NCBI GenBank assembly: GCA_003254905.1
Contig: QANU01062782.1
Span: 333,000-396,999 of the forward strand
Source: Nissolia schottii
Lineage: Eukaryota; Streptophyta; Magnoliopsida; Fabales; Fabaceae
Length of the DNA: 64,000 nt
Reading direction: 5' to 3'
Of this stretch, positions 34,467-45,805 are shown piece by piece. The notes below the pieces were generated by a model that saw only the letters and a list, made by a program, of their open reading frames with translations, was not told the DNA's origin and did no database searches. Position numbers and translations under genes: made by a program. Positions within the stretch are counted from its first letter, which is position 1, and each line of letters begins with the position of its first letter.

Positions 34467-37254
34467 AAGGTTAGTAACAGGTATTTAAGAATGAGGACTG
34501 TTATAAATGGTTAGGTGATTTCACCTGTGATTAAAAAAAAATTGATCAACATTTTTCAAATGTCAAGCAACAAGATTATTCAAGTGAAAAAGGGATAATG
34601 TCCTTAGTCATCATGGGGTTTACGTACTTTGTTTCTTGAGGTTGATTGTCTTTTATCAGCTTACCGTTGTTAATGTTTGTTTTACAAAAAGAAAAAAATC
34701 TAAACATTGTGCACCATAGTCGGTGATTCCATTAGTTTTGGACCCAACAACAACGAACTTAGATGCGTTGAGGTTGTTGCTGTAAAATGTTGAAAACTAT
34801 TGATGAATGTTTTATATGTTATATCCTCAAGTAGGGCATGCTTTTAAGTATATTAGCCATAATCAATAGTTTTTGAAGAGGCCACCCTTAAATCTAGCAA
34901 AAGGTGTTTCAAAAGTACACTTACTTTTCGTAATTGCACAACCATTCAATTTGTTTTAAGGGGAAGGATTTAAAGGTAGTATTTATCACGAACTTATTAT
35001 TTCGATGTGGACTGATTAGTTAATTGCATTTGTTTCAATGGGAGAACCAAGAGGACAAGACAATGTAAGTATTCTATGAGGTTTTATCAGAATTGGAAAC
35101 CCCCTTTTAGTTATTTAGAATATAGTATAGTTACTCTCTCAGTTAGAATTTAGTATTCTATGATATATTTTAATATTTAGAATATAGTATTCTATGATAT
35201 AGTTTAGTTGGAAATCTCCATTAACAAGACAATTGCATCTGTTACTATTAGCTTTAGTTATTAGTGATTCAATGAACCAGTCGTGATTAATCCCTCAGTG
35301 GTTAATCATAACAGTGACAAACTCCATTGAACAACCTATTAGAAGATCAAATGAAATCAAAGGTCCGATATATTATGTATATTAAACTCCGAACAACTTA
35401 CATATGAATTGAAAACGTTTCATTTGAACATTGTGTAGTTAAGTCTTTTGGTCCAAATATAAAGCATTTCACTATGTTTTATTTGATTTGCAAGTCAGGA
35501 TCAAGTCATTCCAACGTCAGAAATAGCCACGACTTAAACATCAACATACTACGTTTAGTATTTAACTTTGTGTAATGAGCTATGATTATATGATTATCTA
35601 TGTTGTTCTCGGAGTGTTGTCAAACTTTCATTGTATCTGAGTTGGAACAATATAATATTAAATATGATGTACAATTATTATTAGGATATATGTATTTACT
35701 TCGTGGATATCTCATTTAAGTGTTTGTTNCATATCAAAGGATTATGTACTTGTTTATCAATTTTTAATTAATTGTTATTGAGGAATTGTTAACCCTCTTT
35801 TTGACCTCTCCCATTCTATTCTCTCTCTCTCTAAACTTTCCCTCTTTCATTTTTTTTTTTTCCTTCTCTTCTCTTCTTTTATTCAGCTTCATGTGTGAGC
35901 AATGGCTTTTCCTTTCAGGATTAGTTCTTTTTTGTTTTACCAAACTGAGTACTCTCCACTTGAACATAATTTAGAGGAAGAAACCAGCAGATTCATAAAT
36001 TACAAGTATTGTATTGACTTACAGGTGAAAAGATTGGATGCTCGAAATCCGAGGGCAATGCCTTCCCTGTATCTTGTTATTCCGGCACTGATAGCTATTC
36101 CTACCATTTTTAGCATTAAGGAATTCTTTGTTTGGGAAGTAGACACCTCTTATGCACCTGAACCCATGAAGAATTATGCTAATTAATTTGCTCATTAGTC
36201 TCCATGTTTGTTTACCTACCAGGACTTTATTTTAGTGAGTGATTTCTTTGAGACCAATATCACTCAGTGTCCCTCGGATGAAGATCCTCTCATGATCTGA
36301 GAGAGGAAAACACTCATTTTGACAGAGAGAAACACATTTTTATGGTAGTAAGACTCACTAATTTATGTTAATTCATTGATTTAGTTTATGTATCTTTTAT
36401 GTCACATAATGACCCTCTTATGTTAGTGAGTAGCATGAGAAGATCTTGATCCCCTTCATTCTTACTTTTGGCCTGCTGGTTCCATTGCAGCCTCTACTAC
36501 TCCATCAGAATCTCACAATTTGAGCACCTGAAGGTGCACAAGTGCACAGAATTTCCCTTGGAAATTTAGCAATGGAATGGACATCACAAACTCAAGGACA
36601 AAAATGGATTCTTTGGCTGCCTGATTCATTTGGTTCTCTTTACGGCCTACAATCATTCTCAAAATTTGCCCCTTCATTCAAGAAATGTGTACTTTTTAAG
36701 TGTGTCCCAGCAATGTTAAGAATTCATGTGAAAGTTTCATGCCTATTTTACATTAGGATGAAGATTTAAGAACTGAATCAAGAAAGCAAAATTATACAAA
36801 CAATTGACAAGATTGCAAGTAGCATAGGCCTTTCCAAGTTTGACTAAGTGGTTGGTCGTGCTTAGTGCTACTCCTCAGTTCATCTTATTCAGATATCATT
36901 CATCAATTTGTTGTAGTATTTAGATGTTTGATTACATTTTTCATATAATTGCTTGTTATTTTTTTATTTATTTTTCTGCTAATGGACATCTGATGCTTTG
37001 TAAGTAATCATTTACCTTATGCATAGGAATAGGAAAGTAGAAAACAAAGGTTCAAAACTGAAAAGAGAAGGCGCATGTTGAAGGGTTAGTTTTGTTACCT
37101 CCCTCTCTGAATCAGTATTTACATTTAGAACGGAATGATCAATGTGGCTCAAGTTGTCTGAAATCGCTCAGACTTTTTATTTAGTTCACTTCATCTACGT
37201 GACATAATGCTTTTTTTTAAAGCACAGTTCACAATATGTACCAAAAAACTAACA
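34467..37254. other. intergenic, no confident gene
   Basis: AT-rich DNA with one ambiguous base at 35729. An open frame at 35902-36186 (94 aa) has one hydrophobic stretch (SLYLVIPALIAIPTIFSI) and a possible acceptor 'ttacag' at 36024. I do not recognise it and call no gene. A 'tagtattctatgatata' direct repeat lies at about 35150-35205. Confidence 0.45.
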
Positions 37255-37895
37255 AGGAGTAGCACAGTTGGTTAAGGTTTGAGCACTTACCCCAAAACGC
37301 TGAAGGTTTGTGTAAGAACTGGTATCAATCAAAAATTGCTTGCTGAAATGCTTTGATAATTTATTGATAGTTCAGAAATTCTAGCGGGGAATTTTCTGTA
37401 CAAAACCGAAACAAATGATGGCTTGAGGGCCAAAAATATAGAAATAATCCTGGGAATTAAAGAATCCCTTGGTCCTCCTAGTCCATCCAATTTCTGAATG
37501 AATTTTTCCTTCCCCAAAGATCTTACTTATAATAACCTATGGGAGAGAATCAAAGGACTAGGCATTATTCTCTCCTAAAAATCCTCCCTTCTTATTTAAT
37601 CTCAACTAATTTATTCTTTCCTGATTTGTCTAACAAATTAGATTTAATTTCCCCCTAATCTGCGCTTCCTTCTTCTAGAATAATGATGTGGAAAAAGAAT
37701 TATTTCCTTTCCCTTTTTACTAGCCAAATCGGCTGCAGCTGCTAGGTGGTTTGTAGCAGTTTGAATCCGGTTGACCGATGTATAAGGGCCTTGTTAGTGG
37801 ATGATCTATAAGTATTTCTGTAAATGCTTAAAGAATTTGGAGGCATATCTTGACTCTGGTGGGATATGCCTATCTTTACCTAAACTTTTCTTTAA
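37255..37895 (+). repeat. split tRNA-derived SINE
   Basis: The head at 37255-37318 has a clear box A ('agtagcacagttggttaagg') and 'cccaaaacgctgaaggttt'. A SINE tail in the same orientation lies at about 37762-37895, with box B 'gtttgaatcc' and the 'taaatgcttaaagaatttgg' block shared with 10190-10290. About 440 bp of unrelated DNA separates them, which may be an insertion into one SINE or the space between two partial copies. Confidence 0.5.
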
Positions 37896-38216
37896 AAAAA
37901 AGGTTTAAATTAGTTTTTAGTCCCTGTAATATTAAAAAGTTTATTTTTGGTCCTTAGAAAATTTTTCGTTTAGATTTAGTCATTGTAAAATTTTTTTGTT
38001 TACTTTTAGTCTCTGACGTCAGTTTGGGTTGGACGGTGCTGACGTGGCCGTTACATTCGCTACGTGGCATAATTCGCATTTCTAACCCAACCATGGACCC
38101 AACCCGGATACCCAAACCTGGCCCGTTTTAAATTAAAAAGGAAAAAAGAAATCCCTAAACCCTTCTTCCACGATCCATCCTCTTCTCTTCCCCAAATCTC
38201 CAACCCACCCAACCTC

Positions 38217-41200
38217 GTCAAAGTTCGTTGCTATTGCGGGTCAATCGAAGATATGAAGAGGTGCAGGTTCAAGGATTTCTCTTGTGGGAATGTTTTGGAT
38301 TGTGGGGTTCATGGGTGTGCTGAGATTTACCATGAGGGACCCTACCCTCCCTGTCGGGCGTGCGACGTCTACCGGTGCTGGTGCGGGAAAATGGAGGAGG
38401 AAAGAGAGTGTTGTGACCATGTGTTTGGGTGCGGCAAGCCCGGTGAGAAGGGCCTTGGGTGTGGGAGGCATTTGTGTGAGAGAGGGTGCCATTATGGGGA
38501 GTGTGGGGAGTGCCCTTTGCAAAGGAGGAGGACCTGTCCTTGTGGGAAGAAGGTCCATGAAGGGCTGCCTTGTGATTGATGTGCCATTTGTAACATCCCA
38601 CTTTCTTTAGTAAGTATTTCGCGTAATAAGTAGATATATACGAGTGATTTATTAGGACTGAGAATTTTAAATCACTATTCCATGTTCACTAATTTCGGTT
38701 AAGGTAAAAGTTTCGAGTTCTTGCGAAATTCCGCTAGACCTAGAATTGATTATCTTTCATCGCCGGAATTTAATTACATATCAAGGGTATCCGTGAAACA
38801 CACTTTTACGAAAGTTGATTTATGAGTACTTTTGATTGATTTAAATTCCTTATTAAAAAAATTAATAGATTGCGTTTTCATGTTTACAAAACGTTCTAGT
38901 ATATTCGTTTAATTACCACGCACGTATGACAATACACGTCGTCACACATACATGGAAATATAATGATCAAACACGATCAAATTCACACACTAAAATTAAA
39001 ACAAACACACACACAGCTACCCAAAACAAAATCATACAAGACACACAATCACCAAACATGCACACACACAAGTCAAAGCAGGCCATACTTTACACTATGC
39101 AATCACTGTACACACACTATTCATCGTTTATTTAATTCAATTGCCATTCACCATTCACCATACCAGTCGTAGCTTGCACGACTCCCTCTCCTCAAATTCA
39201 ATTAATTTTATCTTAAGTAACCAAACCCATTCACCATACCTTGTACCATACTTTTCACTATGCAAACACTATACACACACTATTCACTATCCCTTTATTT
39301 AATTCAATTTCTCCTAAAATAAATTCATCTCTCCCAACCGTGTATGCACAATTTCTCTCCCCCAAATCCAATTAATTTTCCTCAAAATTAAGTAACCAAA
39401 CCACTTCACTCATTCACCATCCTATCACCTTTCTTTCTTAATTCAAATCATTTCTCACACAAACACACACACCCTACATGGTACACACACTACACGGCTG
39501 CCACCACCCGCTCACTTACACACACCATACTTCTCTTACACACACACCATACTTTTCACTATTTACTTAGCTTTATTTAATTCAAATTTTTCCTAAAAAA
39601 CCTCAGCCCAAAACCGTAGCTTATCTCCCATTTCTCTAGAGAATTTTCACTCTTCCTCTTTATATAATCCAAGACCAAACCAAGGCCTAGAGTCCACTCC
39701 ATCTTCTTCTTAATTTCTTCCTTGTTTCCTTGTCTTCCCAAGCCAAAAACCGAACCTTACACTCTCTTCTTCACTTCTTTGCTTTCTTCCATTTGCAACC
39801 AAGAAAGAATACCATATTACCATCCCTTAAACTTCATCTCATTTCCCTTACAAAACATTGAAACAACACACCATCATCCTCACAAAATTTCCCTCATTTT
39901 CCTCCTAGAAGCTGTGGTCATCATCAACACTTTTCTCTCAAATTTTCTCTTAGAGAAAACGTGATCAAGCAAGCTTTGGAGACACCAAGGCTCTCTAAGG
40001 AACTGCCTCTCAAAGTTGCTTGACTCTCCTTAAATCTTCTTAAGTATGGGTAATCAAAAAATCCACTACTTAAGTGGCTTGTTTATGATTGAAAATATGT
40101 TTATTTGCGCTATTGAGAAACTAAGTTGTACCGTTGTATTTTAGGGATATAAGTATGCTTAGGTGTTTATGAGGTTTTGAGCAAGGTCTATGTGTGAAAA
40201 ACATGAGTTTAGAGTTATATAAAAAAGGGATATTTCGGTTTCAAAGAAGGAAACTTAGGAGAATATTTGGTCGGAAGTTTAGAAGGAGGTGAAAAATAGC
40301 GAAGAAAATCAAATGGGTGATTGTGCTCATAGGATAAGAGCATTTGGTTTGGTAAGTCTAGGAGTGGGAGAAATTAGGGCCTTGTGGTTATGGAGGTAAG
40401 AGTGTAAAAGAAATAAAGAGTACGAGGGTGTGTGAGTTAGAGAAAATACAGGTGAGAGTATAAGGTTTAGTTAGTAAGTGTGGATAACAAGAAAGTTAAA
40501 AATGGGTATACATGAAGAAAGATGATTTCGGGTTATGAGAGTGAGGAGGAGATAAATGAGCTTAAAATAAAAGTGTGCGTATAAGAAGATTAGAGTGTAA
40601 ACTAGGGTTAGGGAGTATAAGAGTATTTAAGTCAAAGAAAAGAATATTAACGTTTTGGGCGCACATAAAGGAAAATCATAACATTTGATGACAAAAGGTT
40701 TCAAGAGTATGTTAAGTGTTATAAGAGATCTCAAGATAGTCTTAAGGGTGAGAGTTTTCATGAATCCCTGAGAAAATGTATATCCCAAAACACCGGTACA
40801 CTTTAGTTTATAGATTATGATTATCATGTGAATTTAACTGTATTCTATGTGCTATATTACTATTATTATGCATCATGAGAAAACGGGTTGCCATTAGGGC
40901 GTTAGGGCAACCTTAGACAACTAGAAGGTCAATCACGTAACTATGAAAAGATAATAATTGAACATAGGAAATGAACAAGATCTTAAGAAGATTCTGGCCA
41001 CAATAGGTTCGGTGTACCTGGAATATATGTACTTGGTTATATAATAGGAAATCACCTTCTCTTGGCACGTCAATGGACACGTCCCTCACCATCCTGCAAG
41101 ATGGAATTGTTAATGTTGAGAAAGTAGGTTTAAATCTGCTATGAAATCAAGATCATGCTACAAAAACAAGTTTGTGTTACAAAAACGAGTTACGCTCCAA

Positions 41201-42677
41201 AAGCAAGTTAAGGTTAAAAAGGCGAGATTACGTCAAGAGAGAGAAATTAGGTTAAGAAAGCAATATATGTTGTAGGATAAGAAAATGATACGAAAGCATG
41301 AGTCCGCCCCTGGTGATGCTGTAAAGGCAACCCCTCACCACCCTGCATGCAGGGATGGTAAATTTGTAAATCTGTTTTTGCTAAATGCATCTGTTGTTCG
41401 CTACCACCTCAGGTATGAGCTCTACCTTATTACTGCTACTGTTAAGGAGTAGGTTGTACCAGGGGACGGCGGTCCCACTGGGTAGATGGGGAAAGGACAA
41501 GAAGGATATTTCCCCAATAGAAATACCTGAGAGGGCGCATAAGAGAACTCCCAGATCCCTTCATGCATGATATATGTGATGTATGTATATGATAATAATA
41601 TATGTATACGCTATAAGGCAACGTTGAGTGAAAAATGTTTCACAAGATTGCCTCTACGAGGCCATGAGATACTAGAGTACGTGATTCGATGTCGCGCTAC
41701 TCAAGTGAATAGGATTAGAAAACACGATAACTTTTCCTTTATAGGTAATACAAATATTAGAAATTCCCCGGTCACCTAGTAAATTAGATAAAGTTGCTCA
41801 AGACTAGTATGAATTAAAATAAGTAGTGATTTTAGTATACTTTGATACTTAGAGACCTCCCAAGCAGCCTGGATCATATATGAATCAAAAACGGATAATT
41901 ATTCCCATAGGATTCCCACTGAGGACGCAATGTTCTCATCCCCCACTCATTTATGATTACAGGCGAGTATGGAGAGTTCACCGAGGAGCCACAGGGTAAG
42001 GATCCTGCATTCGTATACGAGGACTGACTCATTACGGGGATCGTCACGATGACTGTTTCGTTCGAGTTCGCTGACGTCCAAAGTACTCCACCACCAATAC
42101 CTATTCCCCCTCCAGTTCTCGGGTTTCATCAGATACCTTCCACTACAGCTGCACCTCAAGGCACGACGGTGCGGAGGGATCTAGGTTCCACTTCTACTGT
42201 GAGACCCTTGCCAGAGTATTTGGGTCCACGTATTTGCAACACAGTAAGGAAAAGGGCGATCCCTATGGTCGGGCGTATGTTTACCCTTTGAACACAAGAC
42301 AAGGAGGAGGATGCATTGCGAGAGGATTGAATGACGGACTCTCTGATCACCCATCAAAATGTCAGGGATTCGTACCAGATTGCAGAGGATGGACGTCTTG
42401 GCATTAGGCTACTCCAGGGGAGTAGCAAAATTACAATTCCTATTTGCATATCGTGACGAGTAGGTGTTTGTATTTTGTTTTAGCTAAATGGATTAGATAT
42501 ACCATTAGCTTCTTATGTGTAGTAAGTGCGTGTGTGTGTATATATACATATATAATCAAGTGTGTAACTGTTCTTGGACCAATATGAATGGATGTACATT
42601 ATGCTCTCCATGGATTGTTTTGAATGATTATCTGTTGTGATGTTAAACGCCTAAGTCTTTTAGACTCTATCGCTTAC

Positions 42678-42712
<35 letters not shown>

Positions 42713-43385
42713 CACGTCTTCTTGAATACGCGTGCTCGTATTTTATGTTTTAATAAGAAAGAAAAAAAGTTTTAAATTGATCTATATTTTCAGTTAAAGA
42801 ATAATTTTAAGGACAATATAGGACTAAAAATATTCTAACCAAAGCAGATAACAAACTAGTAAGCATTATTTACGACTTAAGCGTAAGCGGCTAGCTAGGT
42901 GTTACACCATTATGTGGGGCTACCTATGATAAGAAGCTCAGTTGCGGGTATCATCGATGCCTCGAGCGGTACCACTGCGGTTAGTGTGCTGAGATGTGAA
43001 GAAGTCCTACCGATGCAGCAGCCTCAAGAAAGATGTGAGTTTTTGCAATTGTGGGAATTTGGATGCTTTTTTTTATATAGTTTTGTGAAATTGGTCATAG
43101 TAGGCAGAGTTAATTGAACTTGGAATAGTATCAAGATTTGGCCTGTGAAAGGAAGTGCCAGAGGATGCGTGACAGCAGCCGGCATGCTTGTAAACTTCGT
43201 TGTTGTGGTGGGGATTGCCCTCCATGCTCTAAGGTGAGTGCACCTACTTTGTGGCTATTGCTTCATTTTAGCAAGAGAGTGATTAAGTTGTAATGACACT
43301 GATCAATTTCATTTTTATTTTGGGAATTTATATGTGACAGGAAGCTTCAATGTAAGAACCATAAGTGCCCTTCTCCATGCCATAG
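38217..43385 (+). pseudogene. captured NFX1-like zinc-finger gene fragment (NFXL2-like)
   Basis: NFXL proteins are nuclear regulators built from Cys/His-rich NF-X1 fingers. The first block (38217-38579) reads VRCYCGSIEDMKRCRFKDFS.., ..CGVHGCAEIYHEG.., ..CGRHLCERGCHYGECGECP.. and CPCGKKVHEGLPCD, in the order of plant NFXL2. The reading resumes after the LTR (42912 on: PLCGATYDKKLSCGYHRC, then KKSYRCSSLKKD), then 43129-43234 (YQDLACERKCQRMRDSSRHA..CPPCSK) and 43341-43385 (KLQCKNHKCPSPCHR). The pieces are bounded by GT/AG sites, so introns were kept: the capture was of genomic DNA. Several finger Cys are lost (IYHEGPYPPC), there is a frameshift at 'gattgatgtg' and a stop after YHCG. Only a middle slice of the gene is present. 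Confidence 0.8.
38589..42906. mobile_element. 4.3-kb solo LTR with perfect CCATT target duplication
   Basis: Starts TGTAACATCCC and ends GGTGTTACA (TG..CA with a 7-bp inverted terminus). The 5 bases CCATT occur immediately before (38584-38588) and immediately after (42907-42911). No second copy of the start sequence, primer site or coding region lies inside, so this is one very long LTR left by recombination. An internal promoter is likely at 'ctctttatataatcc' (about 39656). The length and the TGTAACATCCC end suggest a Ty3/gypsy element. CA-rich repeats occupy 38940-39560. All open frames here are incidental. Confidence 0.85.
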
Positions 43386-43746
43386 GTATGTTCCCTTTTT
43401 GGGAAAGAGCAGAGGGTGGTTAAAGATTTGGGGAAAAGAAGAGGATGGATTGTGGAATAGGGATTTGGGGATTTTTTTTTTATATTTGCAAACGGGTTGG
43501 GTTTGGGAATCTGGATTGGGACCATGGTTGGGTTGGAAATGTGGATTATTTCATGTGGCTAACTTAACGACTACGTCAGCGCGAAAGAAACTTCAGGTGC
43601 TTAGTATTGTTATCCACAACCCAATTCACCAGCTTGTCAAGGCCCACGTAACGCTTTTAAGTCTGTGAACAAGAAGCTTGGATGACTTCTCAACATTATC
43701 AACAATGTGATTTATGTGATTTTTGGGAATGTAATTTCAAACATTG

Positions 43747-44012
43747 TGTTAACGATAGTAGTTAAGGATGAAGCCAGTTAAGTTAGTTAGCTCACTTCAT
43801 ACGGCGGCAATACGTAGTTAGTTAACTAACTAAAGTTTAGACAGTTATAACTAGTTAAATTACAATTAGAAATCAATTAATTGTTTAACTTCATGTATAT
43901 AAGTTGATTTTAGAGTGTTGAACAGTTTAGAAGTTTAATGATAATCACTCTGTTAGTTTTCTCTCTCAAATTGCTTTAATGTTTCCTTCAAGAATATGAC
44001 ACTATTTTCACA
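43747..44012 (+). mobile_element. copia-type LTR with adjacent primer-binding site
   Basis: Runs from TGTTAACGATAG to ACTATTTTCACA, with 'tgtatataag' as a TATA-like box inside. Directly after it comes 'tggtattagacc', close to the initiator-tRNA(Met) primer site TGGTATCAGAGC. No gag or pol follows, so this is the truncated 5' end of an element. Confidence 0.55.
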
Positions 44013-44022
44013 TGGTATTAGA

Positions 44023-44550
44023 CCTCCCTAAAAAAAGAAATAAATCCATTTAAATAGCAATCCATTTAATGTATAGCAAAAAGAGAGATATAGGAATCCA
44101 AAAAAAAAACAAAAAAGAGTGAGATGAGAGAGATAAAGAGTTGGTGGGAGCAAGAGAGGCCCGATTGAAGTATTCAAAAGTTTGGAGAGAAGATTGTTTA
44201 CTATTTTTTGTGGACAATCTTCCTAACTGTGAATAAGGGATGGTTGTTCCAAAACTAAGGATAAGCTCAATGACTTTGTTTGCCTTTGCAAGGATCGCAA
44301 TGAGAGAAATTTTTGTATGTTCTTTTTATTGCTCTCTTTAATTTATTGTTTAACATATTATTAATTTTATCTCTTAAAATACTAACACATATTAATATGT
44401 CAAGCATTCAAGGGAAGAAAACAAGAGATTTTTTTCCCCTAATAATAGCATACAAGAACTTCTCTTACAACCCAGGGTAGTGCAAAGAAAGTCAGGGGCA
44501 GAGCTAGACGTTATGGAATGAGAGGTTAATATTTAATAGTTAATTTTATG
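44023..44550. other. intergenic, no gene seen
   Basis: AT-rich DNA downstream of the LTR remnant. Nothing recognisable. Confidence 0.4.
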
Positions 44551-45805
44551 CTAAAAATAATACTATAGGTCGTATGCACTTCACCCTTACATTTTCAAAA
44601 TTTACAAATAGAACTCTTAACATTTTATTTTTCTAGACAAATATTATTTTAATGACCAAATTACCCTTCTATACATCCTCTTTTTCCCTACCTTTCTCTT
44701 CTCCTTCAAACTCTTTTTCTTCCCTCTTCTTCCTCATCTTCATCCCACAACCTCCCTTGTCATTGCCACTAAAAAAACCAAAATGGAAGAAAAATTAAAA
44801 GAAAAAAGAAAAAAAGAAAACCAACATTGAAAAAAAAGTTAAATAAATGATATTTGTTAGTAAAATTGAAAAAAGAATTGTTGGTTCGATGACTGCATTT
44901 GCTTGAGTCGTTGAACATCGTGGGTGACAAAAGAGAAATAAAAAAAATAAGGATTGTATCATTCAAAATGTGTTCATAAAATACAAAGATGATATACTTA
45001 TTTCTAGGTTGAAAATAACATAAAGATAAACTTAACAAATAAGGTAGGTATCTTAACACATAAAATAGATAAATATTCTAACAAATAAATCAGTTTAAGA
45101 TAGATATAATAATATCGATATTTATTTTCAACACCCTCTCTCAAGCTAAAGCTCATTGAGCTTTAAGCTTGTCACAAGTAAACAATAGTAGTGTCAGCAC
45201 GAAAGCATACGAGTCATGTCTACACGGAAGTGATCGAGTAGTGTCTACATGGAAGTGAACGAGTGGTGTCTGCATTGAAATGAACGAATTGTGTCTATAC
45301 AGAAGCAGATGAGTCATGCCTGCAATGAAGTAGGAAGACTGGATGGAACCAGTGGGCTGGTCGTAACCAGCAAAGACAACGGTGGCTTGGAGAAACCAGC
45401 GAAGGCAACGACAGTTGGGCAGAACCAGCAAAGGCAACGATCTGTGGCTGGACGGAACCAGCAAAGGCAACAATATGTAGCTGGGCAGAACCAGCGAAAG
45501 CGAAGGTAATGGTGGTGGCTGATCAGAGCCAGCTGAAGACAACGGTGGTGGCTAGGCGGAACAGGCTGATGCAATGGTGGTTGGGCTAAACCAGCTAAAG
45601 GCAACATTTGTGTTACACATGCAGTAACGTTAGGTAGCGTGTGAAAGCGCGTGGAGATCTAGACGACAATGAAATGTTTGCGGTAGTGTCTCAAATAGAT
45701 GTCAGTAAGTCTGAAATTTAATAGATGGTAGTGAAGAACATATATTTGTAGAGAGTGAAATGTAAGGAACAAAGAGCTTAAACTCTGAAGTAGCGGAAAC
45801 GTCAA

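Larger units (their letters stand above)
37902..43583. mobile_element. Pack-MULE carrying an NFXL gene fragment
   Basis: Left arm 37902-38215 starts 'ggtttaaattagtttttag' and includes 'gctgacgtggccgtta', 'aacccaaccatgg' and 'gatccatcctcttct'. The same inner blocks return inverted at about 43412-43580 ('ccatggttgggtt', 'agaggatggattgtgg', 'actacgtcag'). The outer ~135 bp of the right arm are missing, so the right end is truncated near 43583 and no target duplication can be checked. Between the arms sits a zinc-finger gene fragment with introns, and inside that a solo LTR (38589-42906). Without the LTR the element is about 1.4 kb, a normal Pack-MULE size. Confidence 0.75.

Noticed and set aside
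38926-39172. His/Thr-rich small proteins
   Set aside because: CA-rich repeat inside the solo LTR.
43747-44012. Solo LTR with target duplication
   Set aside because: The base run after the 3' end is a primer-binding site and does not repeat the 5' flank, so it is a truncated element instead.
45291-45607. Gln/Pro-rich proteins in both strands
   Set aside because: Translations of a minisatellite within an LTR element.
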